This document shows, piece by piece, positions 15,387-24,018 of a stretch of 64,000 nucleotides of DNA. Source of the stretch: Bradyrhizobium sp. AZCC 1721 (GTDB taxonomy: Bacteria > Pseudomonadota > Alphaproteobacteria > Rhizobiales > Xanthobacteraceae). A program made the position numbers and the translations under genes. Position 1 is the first letter of the stretch; each line of letters starts with the position of its first letter. Location of the stretch: positions 2,285,001 to 2,349,000 of the forward strand of contig NZ_JAZHSB010000001.1 of NCBI RefSeq assembly GCF_036924715.1, given 5' to 3'. The notes below the pieces were generated by a model, which did not search any database, was not told the origin of the DNA, and saw nothing but the letters and a program-made list of their open reading frames with translations.

Positions 15387-16790
15387 ATGCCGTTACGCTT
15401 GGCCGTACGAGACATCTCCTTTTTCGAACGTCCGGTCACCTTTGCCCGGCCGTTCCGGTTCGGCGCGGTCGTGATCAACGCAACGCCGCAGGCTTTCGTG
15501 CGGGTCGAGGTCGAGGTCGAAGGCAGGGGAACGGCAACTGGCGCCAGCGCCGAATTTCTGGTTCCAAAATGGTTCGACAAGCGGCCGCATCTCGCGCCAG
15601 AGCAGACAGTCGAGGAGCTGCGTCGCTCGCTTCTGATCGCGCGCGGCATCTATCTGGCGCATTCCGGCTTCGAGACTGCGTTCGGCCTGCATGCGGCCTG
15701 CATCGGCGCGCAGATCGAAGCCTGCGCGCGAGAAGACATTCCGCCGCTGGCGGCGGCCTACGGGCCGGCCGAGATCGACAAGGCGATTCTCGACGCGCTG
15801 CTGCGTTGCACGGGAGCCAGCTTCTTCGACGGCATGGCCGACAACATCGCAGGCGTGGATGCACGCCTGTCGCGCGATCTCGGCGATGATGACGTGTCGC
15901 GCTTTCTCGCAGGCCGAAAACGGCTGGAGCGCGTCGCGATCCGGCACACGGTCGGCATGGACGACAAGGTCGAAGGCGAGGGCGGCGTTGCCGACATCAG
16001 AGAAAACGCCGGCGCGCGCTACTTCAAGCTTAAAGTAAACGGCGACCCCGCGCACGATGCCGATCGGCTGATCCGGATCGGCAATGAACTGGCGATGCTG
16101 TCGTACGATTACCGCGTCACGCTCGACGCCAATGAACAGTACGCCGACCTCACTGCATTGAATGCGCTTGTCGAGCAACTCGACCGCGATGTCGCGCTGC
16201 AGACGATCGCGCAGAAGCTCCTCTACATCGAGCAGCCGATGCCGCGCGACATCACACGGCAATCGCCGCTCGGCGCGCTGGCGCGGCGCGATTTCATCGT
16301 CGACGAGGCTGACGATTCTTACGACGCCTTCCCGGTGGCGCGGGCGCTCGGCTATCGCGGCATCTCCTCGAAATCCTGCAAGGGCATCTACAAGTCCATC
16401 ATCAATGCTACGCGCGCGGCCAGATGGAGTGCCGCCGGCGAGAAATGTTTCATCGCCGGCGAAGACCTGACCTGCCAGGCGGGCCTTGCCGTGCAGCAGG
16501 ATCTTGCGCTCGGTGCTTTGATCGGCGTCACCCATGCCGAGCGCAACGGCCACCACTATGTGGATGGTTTTAGCGATACGCCGGCCACTGAGGCGGAGGC
16601 GTTTATCGCGGGCCATCCCGATCTTTACGTCCGCGACGGCAATAAAGTTCGTCTCGCGATCCATGACGGCGATCTCCTGACGGGATCGCTGACCACACCT
16701 GGCTTCGCCACGGCCACGCATCCGGACTGGTCCGCGATGTCGCCACTCGCGCAGCCCACAGCCAGAATTCCCTTGGAGAAAGCAGTATGA
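15387..16790 (+). CDS. Enolase-superfamily enzyme (MLE-like active site), substrate unknown
   Basis: 467-aa enzyme, longer than the usual 350-410 of the superfamily because of an extended capping region (residues 1-185). The barrel shows a KxK pair (K214/K216 in YFKLKVNG), metal ligands D247 (TLDANE), E282 (YIEQP) and D306/E307 (VDEADDS), and a lysine on the sixth strand (K329/K332 in SSKSCKGIYK). KxK plus a distal Lys defines the muconate-lactonising/racemase/OSBS-like subgroup, which does proton abstraction for dehydration, epimerisation or cycloisomerisation. No subgroup signature known to me matches the rest. ATGA overlap with the following Gfo/Idh/MocA gene argues for the same pathway. 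Confidence 0.82.
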   Translation: MPLRLAVRDISFFERPVTFARPFRFGAVVINATPQAFVRVEVEVEGRGTATGASAEFLVPKWFDKRPHLAPEQTVEELRRSLLIARGIYLAHSGFETAFGLHAACIGAQIEACAREDIPPLAAAYGPAEIDKAILDALLRCTGASFFDGMADNIAGVDARLSRDLGDDDVSRFLAGRKRLERVAIRHTVGMDDKVEGEGGVADIRENAGARYFKLKVNGDPAHDADRLIRIGNELAMLSYDYRVTLDANEQYADLTALNALVEQLDRDVALQTIAQKLLYIEQPMPRDITRQSPLGALARRDFIVDEADDSYDAFPVARALGYRGISSKSCKGIYKSIINATRAARWSAAGEKCFIAGEDLTCQAGLAVQQDLALGALIGVTHAERNGHHYVDGFSDTPATEAEAFIAGHPDLYVRDGNKVRLAIHDGDLLTGSLTTPGFATATHPDWSAMSPLAQPTARIPLEKAV

Positions 16791-17938
16791 CGACCAAACG
16801 CCTCGGCCTGATCATGAACGGCGTGACCGGCCGGATGGGACTCAACCAGCATTTGGTCCGCTCCATCATCGCGATCCGCGATCAGGGCGGCGTGCTGCTG
16901 TCGAACGGCGACCGCATGCTGCCCGACCCGATCCTGATCGGCCGCGATGCGGACAAGGTCGAGCGTCTTGCGAAGCGCTTCAGCGTGGAGCGCTGGTCGA
17001 CCGATCTCGACAAGGCGCTGGCCGACAAGAGCGATACGATCTTCTTCGACGCCGCGACCACGCAGGCGCGTCCGTCGCTGCTGACCAAGGCGATCGAGGC
17101 CGGCAAACACGTCTATTGCGAAAAGCCGATCGCGACCAACCTGGAGGAGGCGGTCGCGGTGCTGAAGCTCGCCAAGACCAAGGGCGTCAAGCACGGCACG
17201 GTGCAGGACAAACTGTTCCTGCCGGGGTTGAAGAAGCTCGCCTTCCTGCGCGATTCCGGCTTCTTCGGCCGGATGCTGTCGGTGCGCGGCGAGTTCGGCT
17301 ATTGGGTGTTCGAGGGCGGCTGGCAGGAAGCGCAGCGGCCGTCATGGAATTATCGCAGCGAGGACGGCGGCGGCATCATTCTCGACATGGTCTGCCACTG
17401 GCGCTACGTGCTCGACAATCTTTTCGGCGAGGTCGAGAGCATCTCCTGCCTCGGCACCACCGACATCCCCGAACGTTTCGACGAAAAGGGCAAGAAGTAC
17501 ACGGCGACCGCCGATGATTCCGCCTATGCCACCTTCCGCCTCAAGGGCGGCGTGATCGCGCATATCAACATGAGCTGGGTGACGCGCGTCTACCGCGACG
17601 ACCTCGTGACCTTCCAGGTCGACGGTACCCACGGCTCGGCGGTGGCGGGCCTGACCGACTGCGTGATCCAGGCGCGCCAGGCGACGCCGCGGCCGGTGTG
17701 GAATCCGGACGAGAAGCGCACCCATGATTTCTATGCCGACTGGCAGAAAGTTCCCGACAACGTTGTCTACGACAACGGCTTCAAGGAGCAGTGGGAAATG
17801 TTCATCCGCCACGTCTGCGAGGACGCGCCCTACAAATACACGCTGCTGGAAGGCGCCAAGGGCGTGCAACTCGCCGAATGCGCGCTGCAGAGCTGGCGCG
17901 AGCGGCGCTGGATCGACGTTGCCCCGATCAAGGTGTGA
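16787..17938 (+). CDS. Gfo/Idh/MocA-family oxidoreductase
   Basis: 383-aa NAD(P)-dependent dehydrogenase-fold protein. The nucleotide loop is unusual for the family (GLIMNGVTGRMG, residues 7-18, instead of GxGxxG). The catalytic EKP triad is at 112-114, and the substrate-domain GGGIILDMVCHWRY carries the expected Asp/His. These enzymes oxidise or reduce a hydroxyl of cyclic polyols, sugars or sugar acids. The start overlaps the enolase-superfamily stop (ATGA) and the DUF993 gene follows within 12 bp, so it is tightly embedded in the catabolic operon. Likely role: the NAD-linked oxidation step; substrate unknown. Confidence 0.88.
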   Translation: MTTKRLGLIMNGVTGRMGLNQHLVRSIIAIRDQGGVLLSNGDRMLPDPILIGRDADKVERLAKRFSVERWSTDLDKALADKSDTIFFDAATTQARPSLLTKAIEAGKHVYCEKPIATNLEEAVAVLKLAKTKGVKHGTVQDKLFLPGLKKLAFLRDSGFFGRMLSVRGEFGYWVFEGGWQEAQRPSWNYRSEDGGGIILDMVCHWRYVLDNLFGEVESISCLGTTDIPERFDEKGKKYTATADDSAYATFRLKGGVIAHINMSWVTRVYRDDLVTFQVDGTHGSAVAGLTDCVIQARQATPRPVWNPDEKRTHDFYADWQKVPDNVVYDNGFKEQWEMFIRHVCEDAPYKYTLLEGAKGVQLAECALQSWRERRWIDVAPIKV

Positions 17939-17950
17939 GGAGGCTTAAGC

Positions 17951-19144
17951 ATGAACAAGCCAGTCCTGCCGATGTCGTCGCTGTCGCTGAAGCTGCCGAC
18001 GGCGGATCGCAAAATCGAGGATTATCGCTTGGCGGCATCGCGGACGTTTCCGGCGAAGCTTGAAGGTGCGCTCAACCGCGTGGCCTTCTCGGCCGCGCAC
18101 GTTGTGGCGGACCCACTCGCCGACGAAGACCCGTGGCTGACATCCGTCATCGACTGGGACCGCACCATCGCGTTTCGCGAGCATGTCTGGGATCTCGGCC
18201 TTGGCGTTGCCGAGGCGATGGACACCGCGCAGCGCGGCATGGGGCTGGATTGGCCGACTTCGCTGGAACTAATCCAGCGTTCGGTAAAGGCTGCGAAAGC
18301 GAAGGGCAATGCGCTGGTGTTTTCCGGCGCCGGCACCGACCACCTCGCAGTGGAAGACGCAAAGAGCCTCGACGATGTGATCCGCGCCTATGAGGAACAG
18401 ATCGCGGCGGTCGAGAAGGCCGGTGGCCGCATCATCTTGATGGCCTCGCGCGCATTGGCAAAGCTTGGCCGCAGCGCTGACGACTATGCAAAGGTCTACA
18501 ACCAGGTACTGTCACAGGTTCGCGAGCCCGTGATCATCCACTGGCTCGGCGACATGTTCGACCCGGCGCTATCGGGCTATTGGGGAACGGCCGATCTCGA
18601 CAAGGCGATGGATACGGCGGTTGCCATCATCAACGCCAATGCCGCCAAGGTCGATGGCGTAAAAGTCTCGCTGCTCGACAAGCAGCGCGAGATCGACATG
18701 CGCCGTCGCCTCGATCCCAGGGTGAAGATGTATACCGGAGACGATTTCAACTACGCCGAACTGATCGCGGGCGACGAGCAAGGCTTTTCGCATGCGCTGC
18801 TCGGCATCTTCGATGCCATCGCTCCGGCGGCGTCCTATGCACTGTCGCGGCTGGCCGCCGGTGACGAGGCCGGTTTCCATGACGTATTGGGGCCGACCGT
18901 GCCACTGTCGCGCCATATCTTCAAGGCGCCGACGCGGTTCTACAAGACCGGCATCGTGTTCATGGCCTATCTCAACGGCCACCAGGATCATTTCACGATG
19001 GTCGGCGGGCAGGAGAGCACGCGCTCGACGCTGCATCTGGCCGAATTGTTTCGCCTTGCGGACAAAGCTGGGCTGCTCTCCAACCCCGAACTGGCAACGC
19101 GGCGCATGAAGACGGTGCTGGCAACGCGCGGCATCGAACCCTGA
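17951..19144 (+). CDS. DUF993 family protein (dihydrodipicolinate-synthase-like TIM barrel)
   Basis: 397-aa protein matching DUF993, which belongs to the class I aldolase/DHDPS-like TIM-barrel group. A lysine in the strand VDGVKVSLLDK (K238) sits where the Schiff-base lysine of N-acetylneuraminate lyase/DHDPS enzymes lies, and EPVIIHWLGDMFDP precedes it as a substrate strand. This suggests a lyase or aldolase that cleaves or dehydrates a keto acid made by the neighbours. SD GGAGG sits before ATG 17951. Its stop overlaps the next ATG by one base (TGATG). No function of the family is known to me, so the reaction is inference. Confidence 0.82.
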   Translation: MNKPVLPMSSLSLKLPTADRKIEDYRLAASRTFPAKLEGALNRVAFSAAHVVADPLADEDPWLTSVIDWDRTIAFREHVWDLGLGVAEAMDTAQRGMGLDWPTSLELIQRSVKAAKAKGNALVFSGAGTDHLAVEDAKSLDDVIRAYEEQIAAVEKAGGRIILMASRALAKLGRSADDYAKVYNQVLSQVREPVIIHWLGDMFDPALSGYWGTADLDKAMDTAVAIINANAAKVDGVKVSLLDKQREIDMRRRLDPRVKMYTGDDFNYAELIAGDEQGFSHALLGIFDAIAPAASYALSRLAAGDEAGFHDVLGPTVPLSRHIFKAPTRFYKTGIVFMAYLNGHQDHFTMVGGQESTRSTLHLAELFRLADKAGLLSNPELATRRMKTVLATRGIEP

Positions 19145-20007
19145 TGCGTGATTTCTCGAGCGATCATCGCTGGCTGTCGCTGAACACGGCAACCGTCCGC
19201 AAGCAGGGCGATCTCGTTGCCATCATCGATGCTTGCGCGCGGCATGGCATCCGCGCCATCGATCCCTGGCGCGACCAGGTTGCGGCCATTGGCCTCGAGC
19301 GCGCGGTGCGGGCGGTGCGCGACGCCGGGCTTGAATTATCCGGCTATTGCCGCGGCGGCATGTTCACGGCGGATGCGGCGCATCGCATCGAGGCACGCGA
19401 CGACAACCGCCGCGCGGTGGACGAAGCCAAGGCGCTGGGTGCGCCCTGTATCGTGCTGGTCGTCGGCGGCCTGCCGCAATATTCGCGGCCGGGAAGCGCG
19501 GCCTCAAAGGACATTGCGGCCGCGCGGACGCAGGTCCATGACGCGATCGCGGAAATGCTGGAGTATGCGAGAGAGGCCAACATGCCGCTCGCGATCGAGC
19601 CTTTGCATCCGGCCTACGCCGCCGACCGTGCCTGCGTGAACACGACGAAGCAGGCGCTGGACATTTGCGATCAGCTCGACCCGCTGCGCACCGGTGCGCT
19701 GGGCGTTGCGCTCGACGTCTATCACATCTGGTGGGACCCGGAATTGATGCCGCAGATTGCGCGCGCGGGGAAAGATCGATTGCTGGCGTTTCACGTCTGC
19801 GACTGGCTGGTGCCGACAAAAGACATCCTCAACGACCGCGGCATGATGGGTGACGGCGTCATCGACATCACATCTGTGCGATCAGCGGTCGAGGCGCAGG
19901 GCTTTGCCGGCTATTCCGAGATCGAAATCTTCTCCAACGAGTGGTGGACAAGGCCGATGGACGAGGTCCTGCAGACCTGCATCGCGCGGCATCGGACGGT
20001 GGTCTAG
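19144..20007 (+). CDS. Sugar phosphate isomerase/epimerase (AP-endonuclease-2 TIM barrel)
   Basis: 287-aa xylose-isomerase-like TIM barrel. Metal-binding acids and His at the strand ends are visible: LAIEPLHPAY, VALDVYHIWW, LLAFHVCDW and GYSEIEIFS. The family covers inosose dehydratase, 3-keto-sugar enzymes, tagatose epimerase and hydroxypyruvate isomerase types. Last gene of the run, co-translated with DUF993 (one-base overlap). Together with the Gfo/Idh/MocA and DUF993 genes it resembles the gene sets used to degrade inositol-like or keto-sugar compounds, although none of the classical inositol genes is present. No terminator is visible in the 222 bp that follow, which hold only AT-rich TTAACC-type sequence and no gene. 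Confidence 0.85.
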   Translation: MRDFSSDHRWLSLNTATVRKQGDLVAIIDACARHGIRAIDPWRDQVAAIGLERAVRAVRDAGLELSGYCRGGMFTADAAHRIEARDDNRRAVDEAKALGAPCIVLVVGGLPQYSRPGSAASKDIAAARTQVHDAIAEMLEYAREANMPLAIEPLHPAYAADRACVNTTKQALDICDQLDPLRTGALGVALDVYHIWWDPELMPQIARAGKDRLLAFHVCDWLVPTKDILNDRGMMGDGVIDITSVRSAVEAQGFAGYSEIEIFSNEWWTRPMDEVLQTCIARHRTVV

Positions 20008-20229
20008 CAGCCGTCACTCGAAGACGCCTGTTCCGCTGTCTCAATGACGGACGGTGTTGTCTCGTATGTGAACTGACGCGCGTTCTGGTCGTGATAGCGT
20101 CGCATGAAGAGACAGCGCGCGGTTCCAGATTTAACCTTTTCCGCGGGTATTTAGATTAACAAAGGGTTACCGTTGCGCCTCGATAAACTCCGGCGCTAGC
20201 TAGTCGCACGGAGAAAGTCTCCTCGAGCG

Positions 20230-20532
20230 ATGAGCGACAACATGAAAATCCTTTACGCAATTGCAACACTGGCCCTGCTGTCGACATCGGCGCAGGCCTG
20301 GCAGGTCGTGGAACGCTGCACCTACAGCAAGTTCTACGGCAGGGTGTGCACGACATCCTATCTGGACGATCCGGTGCGCAGCGAGGCGCAGAATCAGGAA
20401 GACGCGAAGGCAAGGCGCGCCAGCATCGAGAAGTGGGAAGCGTTCTGCAAGCCGAAACGCACCTACGACAACGAAGGTGTCGTCCGCCTGGTGTACGCCC
20501 GCAAGGGCTGCGAGTTCGGCCGCAGCGAGTAG
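20230..20532 (+). CDS. Small secreted Cys-containing protein, uncharacterised
   Basis: 100-aa protein with a signal peptide (MKILYAIATLALLSTSAQA, after an optional MSDN). The mature part has four cysteines. The C-terminal half carries W69, C73-K-P, E82-G83, Y89-A90 and C94-E. The downstream small protein at 20722 has the same residues with identical spacing (W-x3-C-[KR]-P, then EG, then YA-x3-C), so they are paralogues of one unnamed domain. Exported to the periplasm by inference. Start could be 20230 or 20242; neither has a strong SD (a GGAG is about 15 bases from the first). Confidence 0.7.
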   Translation: MSDNMKILYAIATLALLSTSAQAWQVVERCTYSKFYGRVCTTSYLDDPVRSEAQNQEDAKARRASIEKWEAFCKPKRTYDNEGVVRLVYARKGCEFGRSE

Positions 20533-20536
20533 CAAG

Positions 20537-20563
20537 ATTCTCCTCGCCGCGAGCGAGGAGAAT
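20537..20563 (+). terminator. Stem-loop after small secreted protein gene
   Basis: Perfect 10-bp stem ATTCTCCTCG/CGAGGAGAAT with a 7-nt loop, starting four bases after the stop codon. There is no T-run, so it is either a weak terminator or an mRNA-stabilising hairpin. Confidence 0.45.
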
Positions 20564-20721
20564 TCCGAGCCCTACAGCTCGATGAACGGTGGGCAACGCG
20601 CGCCCGAAAGACCGCTAAACCTTTATCGATCAAATTGCGATCCGGTTAGTCACACAGCTTTACGCCGCCTCAATGCTTGTCGGTCATTCCTGACAGACGC
20701 ATTCATCAAGGGGCAGTGTCC

Positions 20722-21102
20722 ATGCGCGTCTTCATCGCAATCTCGATCGTCGTCGCTTCGGTATCGTCCGCGTCCGCGCAATTCGCGATGGACCACGGCC
20801 ATGCCGCAGATGCCGCCCAGGCCGCCCGCGCGGCGCAGGCCGAAGCGAATGCCAAGGCCGCGGCCATTGCTTCGGGTGCGCCGCTGCTTCCCAGTCAGCA
20901 AACCAATTTCTACGTCGGCAGCCGCGGCACCGTGAAGATCACGCCCCGCACCGCGGAAGAACTGAAAGCCGATGAAGCGGCTCAAGCTGCCTGGAGGGAA
21001 CGCTGCCGGCCGACCGTGGTCGAAGACCGCGAGGGCCTGCGGCGCGTGAAATATGCCGAACGGGATTGCGACCTTTCCCGCTTCAACACGGCCGGCAACT
21101 AG
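20722..21102 (+). CDS. Small secreted Ala-rich protein, paralogue of preceding gene
   Basis: 126-aa protein starting at ATG 20722 with AAGGGGCAG upstream; 15 further codons upstream are open but unlikely. Signal peptide MRVFIAISIVVASVSSASA, then a His/Ala-rich helical segment (residues 22-55), then the same C-terminal motif as the 100-aa neighbour: W91, C95-R-P, E104-G105, Y111-A112, C116-D. Only two cysteines, presumably one disulfide. Function unknown. Location just upstream of the MBOAT/SGNH pair may be coincidental. Confidence 0.7.
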   Translation: MRVFIAISIVVASVSSASAQFAMDHGHAADAAQAARAAQAEANAKAAAIASGAPLLPSQQTNFYVGSRGTVKITPRTAEELKADEAAQAAWRERCRPTVVEDREGLRRVKYAERDCDLSRFNTAGN

Positions 21103-21228
21103 AACTTCCCGACATCTGTGGCGGAATCGAGCCGCGTCGAGCGGTCTGCTCCAGGCCGGCAATCCGGGTTCCGGCTAGGCCCTCCCGGGCCGAAATGCTA
21201 GAGCTTCCCCAACCACCGTTGGGGCGGC

Positions 21229-22593
21229 ATGACTTTCACATCCTGGCAGTTCGGCATTTTCGTCGCGATCGTATTCGCGGCGTATTATCTTCCGGCACTG
21301 CGAGCATTTCAGGTCCAACTGCTGGTCTTCGCCAGCCTGTTCTTTTACGGCTATGGCCAGCCGGAACTGCTGGCGCTGTTGGCTGTCGCGGTTCTCGGAA
21401 CATATCTTTTCCTGGTCCTGGCGTTGCGAAACCGGCAGCTCTGGCTGCGGGCCGGCATCGCCTTCAACCTCGCGCTGCTGGCGTTCTTCAAATATAAACT
21501 GCTGTTTATCGATCCGGCGTCCCCCAGCCTGGTCGATTTCGCGCCGCTCGATTTTCTTCTGAAGCTGCCGCTGCCGATCGGCATTTCATTTTTCGTCTTC
21601 CACAACATCAGCCTCTTGGTCGATTTGACCCGGCAGAAGGGCGCGCCGCCGACGCTGACGGGCGTCTTCCTCTACATCATTTTCTTTCCGCAGCTCGTTT
21701 CGGGTCCGATCACGCGCGCGGAAATGTTCATGCCGCAGATCAAGCCGAAATACTTTGCGGACATTCCGTTCGTCGAGGCCGCGAAATGGATCCTGACCGG
21801 GTTTTTCTTCAAGCTCTACGTTGCCAACAACCTCAATGAAATGACGTCTTACATGAGCTTCCCGCTCTACGAGACGCTGCAGACCCAGGATCGCTGGCTG
21901 CTGGTTTTCCTCTACAGCTATCAGATCTATGCGGACTTTTTCGGCTATTCCGCGATCGCGATCGGCCTTGCCCTGCTGTTCGGTTATCGTTTGCCGATCA
22001 ACTTCAATCTTCCCTACATCTCGACCTCGTTCTCCGAGTTCTGGACGCGTTGGCATATCTCGCTGTCGACCTGGTTGCGGACCTATCTTTACGTCCCGCT
22101 CGGCGGCAATCGTCATGGCGTATGGCGCACCTATTTGAACCTGATGATCGTGATGGGGTTAGGCGGCCTCTGGCACGGCGCCGGCCTCAGCTATCTGATC
22201 TGGGGGCTGTTGCACGGCCTGTTGCTGGTGGTCGAACGCCCCTTGTTGGCGCGTTTGGCGTCGATCGACTTTGCGGTATTTCGAGCGGCCCGGATGACCG
22301 TCGTTTTCGTCTGCGTCACCATGCTCTGGATCTTCTTCAAGCTACCGAACTTCGATCATGCGGTCGGCTACCTCACGGGTATGTTTACGCCGAGCACGAA
22401 TCCCAACCCGACGAAGCTGTTCTACAACCTGGCGCTGCTCTATTCGCTGCCGGTCATGATTCAGCACCTCGGTCTTCGTCCGCTGTCGGAGGGAAAGCTG
22501 CGCTGGGCGGAGCCATATCTCTACGGCTCGATGGCCGCGCTGGCGTATCTGGAAGCCGGCCCGGAAACGTCGTTCATCTACTTTCAGTTCTAG
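21229..22593 (+). CDS. MBOAT-family O-acyltransferase (AlgI/DltB-like)
   Basis: 454-aa polytopic inner-membrane protein with about ten hydrophobic segments. It has the MBOAT core: SFSEFWTRWHISLSTWLRTY with H276, PLGGNR, and the catalytic GLWHGAGLSYLIWG with H316. Such proteins move acetyl or other acyl groups from a cytoplasmic donor across the membrane for O-acylation of an exopolysaccharide or cell-wall polymer. The next gene, 14 bp on, encodes an SGNH-type partner, matching AlgI-AlgJ/X and DltB-DltD pairs. No polysaccharide biosynthesis genes are in the window, so the acceptor is unknown. Confidence 0.9.
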   Translation: MTFTSWQFGIFVAIVFAAYYLPALRAFQVQLLVFASLFFYGYGQPELLALLAVAVLGTYLFLVLALRNRQLWLRAGIAFNLALLAFFKYKLLFIDPASPSLVDFAPLDFLLKLPLPIGISFFVFHNISLLVDLTRQKGAPPTLTGVFLYIIFFPQLVSGPITRAEMFMPQIKPKYFADIPFVEAAKWILTGFFFKLYVANNLNEMTSYMSFPLYETLQTQDRWLLVFLYSYQIYADFFGYSAIAIGLALLFGYRLPINFNLPYISTSFSEFWTRWHISLSTWLRTYLYVPLGGNRHGVWRTYLNLMIVMGLGGLWHGAGLSYLIWGLLHGLLLVVERPLLARLASIDFAVFRAARMTVVFVCVTMLWIFFKLPNFDHAVGYLTGMFTPSTNPNPTKLFYNLALLYSLPVMIQHLGLRPLSEGKLRWAEPYLYGSMAALAYLEAGPETSFIYFQF

Positions 22594-22607
22594 GGAGCGA
22601 GGAAGAC

Positions 22608-23483
22608 GTGTCTGCCGTTCGGTGGTTGATAAAATGCGGTGCCGGCGCGGCGATTGTCTTGAGCGCCTGCGGCTTCGCTACCGTCCGCTTCGGCAGCGGG
22701 CTGCAAATGCCGGCAACGACAACGCGGGACGGTACGCTGATTACGCTCAGCCGTTACCTGCGCGAGCCGTTGCCTGACGTCGTGCTCGTGGGCAGCTCGA
22801 TCACGCTCCGCCTCAGGGAGGAATATTTTGTAACGCCCAAGCTGAGAAATCTGGCGCTTTCGGGCGGCTCGCCGCTCACCGGGCTGGAGATCGTTGCGAA
22901 CCAGCCGCAGCTTCCGAGCTTCATTCTGGTCGAGGCGAACGTTCTCGTCCGTCAGACCGATGCCGCGCTGGTTGAACGTTACTCACGCGGCGATGCCGAG
23001 CCATTGTTCTTTCGCCCGATCAGGGCCGCGGTAGCCGCTTATGAGCAGCGCCTTCACGCGCCGCTGACGCATGAGCAGGTTTCGCTCGAACTGCGCAGAT
23101 TGATCGGGCAGCGGCCGAGCGATTTCGACAACCGGGTCTACGCGGATCGAGCGCTGCAGCAATCCAATGCGGAGGATCCGACGGATGCGGTGCAGATCAG
23201 CGCGAAATGGATTGGGAAGCTGATCCGGATCATGGAACAACGCGGTGCGCGCGTTTTGCTGTTCGAGCTACCCTATTCCGAGCCGATCGAAGGCTCGCGG
23301 CATGCGGCGATCACGCGGGAAATTATTCACGCCGCGTTTCCGGATTCCAATCGATGGCTATCTATCGAAGTGAACCGGGGCGAGCTGCGCTGGGCCGATG
23401 GTGTTCATCTCGACGAGCGCTCTGCGGTCATCGTAGCGCAGGCGATGGAGCGCGCTTTGGCATTGGCGCGCGCGGTGAAATGA
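22608..23483 (+). CDS. SGNH-hydrolase-like lipoprotein, partner of MBOAT
   Basis: 291-aa protein starting at GTG 22608 with GGGAGCGAGGAAG upstream. A hydrophobic N-terminus ends in VLSAC with Cys21, a good lipobox, so it is probably a membrane-anchored lipoprotein facing the periplasm. SGNH-type residues: Ser in DVVLVGSSIT (S63 or S64) and the D264-x2-H267 pair in WADGVHLDE. The layout resembles AlgJ/AlgX/DltD-type proteins, which complete transfer of the acyl group exported by the MBOAT protein. Sequence similarity beyond the motifs is weak, so it may be a distinct subgroup. Confidence 0.75.
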   Translation: MSAVRWLIKCGAGAAIVLSACGFATVRFGSGLQMPATTTRDGTLITLSRYLREPLPDVVLVGSSITLRLREEYFVTPKLRNLALSGGSPLTGLEIVANQPQLPSFILVEANVLVRQTDAALVERYSRGDAEPLFFRPIRAAVAAYEQRLHAPLTHEQVSLELRRLIGQRPSDFDNRVYADRALQQSNAEDPTDAVQISAKWIGKLIRIMEQRGARVLLFELPYSEPIEGSRHAAITREIIHAAFPDSNRWLSIEVNRGELRWADGVHLDERSAVIVAQAMERALALARAVK

Positions 23484-23487
23484 CGGG

Positions 23488-23505
23488 GGCTTTTCTCGAA
23501 AAGCC
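23488..23505. terminator. Hairpin between convergent genes
   Basis: GGCTTTT-CTCG-AAAAGCC forms a 7-bp stem with a 4-nt loop in the 33-bp gap between the SGNH gene and the convergent cytochrome gene. The T and A runs lie within the stem, so it could serve as a compact bidirectional terminator. Confidence 0.5.
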
Positions 23506-23516
23506 GGGCTACGGCG

Positions 23517-23981
23517 CTATCGTGATTGAGCAAGAAAGGCGATGATCTTTTTTCTATCCTCGCTCGATGAGAGGCCGCCATACGGCTTCATGCTGTTGCC
23601 GGGCACGACCTCATCGGGGTTGGCAATGAAGCGATCGAGCTTCTCCTCATCCCAGACGAATCCTGCCTCCTTCATTGCGCTGGAAAACCCATAGTCTGGT
23701 AGCGATCCCGCTTTGCGTCCGACAATCTTGTGCAGGTTGGGGCCCAGCCGATTGTCGCCCTCTCTCATGATGTGGCACGTTCGACAGGCATTGTTGAACG
23801 CCTGTTGTCCTGAGACGCCCTCCGCGCCTTGCGGCGCCTGGGGCAGGGCGGAAGGCGAAGCAAGCATATACGCCAGTCCGCTCAACGCGCCTATCAGGAA
23901 CGTCCGACCGTACCGTAAACGTGCGTCTCGCCGGCTGGATCTCGGCCGGGCGAGCAGCGTGACAAAATGCGATTGCCTCAT
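23517..23981 (-). CDS. Class I c-type cytochrome, membrane-anchored
   Basis: 154-aa protein with a haem-binding CRTCH (C66, C69, H70) and a probable axial Met131 in NSMKPYGG. The layout is that of cytochrome c2/c550-like class I cytochromes (LGPNLHKIVGRKAGS, then the helical C-terminus). A basic N-terminus (RPRSSRRDARLRYGR) followed by one hydrophobic segment (28-43) suggests an uncleaved membrane anchor or signal peptide. Start at 23981 has GAGG nine bases upstream; ten further codons are open. It probably shuttles electrons in the periplasm; no oxidase or dehydrogenase gene adjoins it to name the partner. Confidence 0.87.
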   Translation of the reverse strand: MRQSHFVTLLARPRSSRRDARLRYGRTFLIGALSGLAYMLASPSALPQAPQGAEGVSGQQAFNNACRTCHIMREGDNRLGPNLHKIVGRKAGSLPDYGFSSAMKEAGFVWDEEKLDRFIANPDEVVPGNSMKPYGGLSSSEDRKKIIAFLAQSR

Positions 23982-24018
23982 TCGATCCTCGTCAAGAAGG
24001 ATGCCGGGCATGTTTCGG

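Noticed and set aside
15393..16721. 442-codon minus-strand frame
   Set aside because: Lies wholly opposite the enolase-superfamily gene, whose catalytic residues are all present; translation is low-complexity His/Arg/Asp-rich.
20132..20171. TTAACC...GGTTA near-dyad considered as a CtrA site
   Set aside because: Spacing does not fit TTAA-N7-TTAA and only one weak pair is seen.
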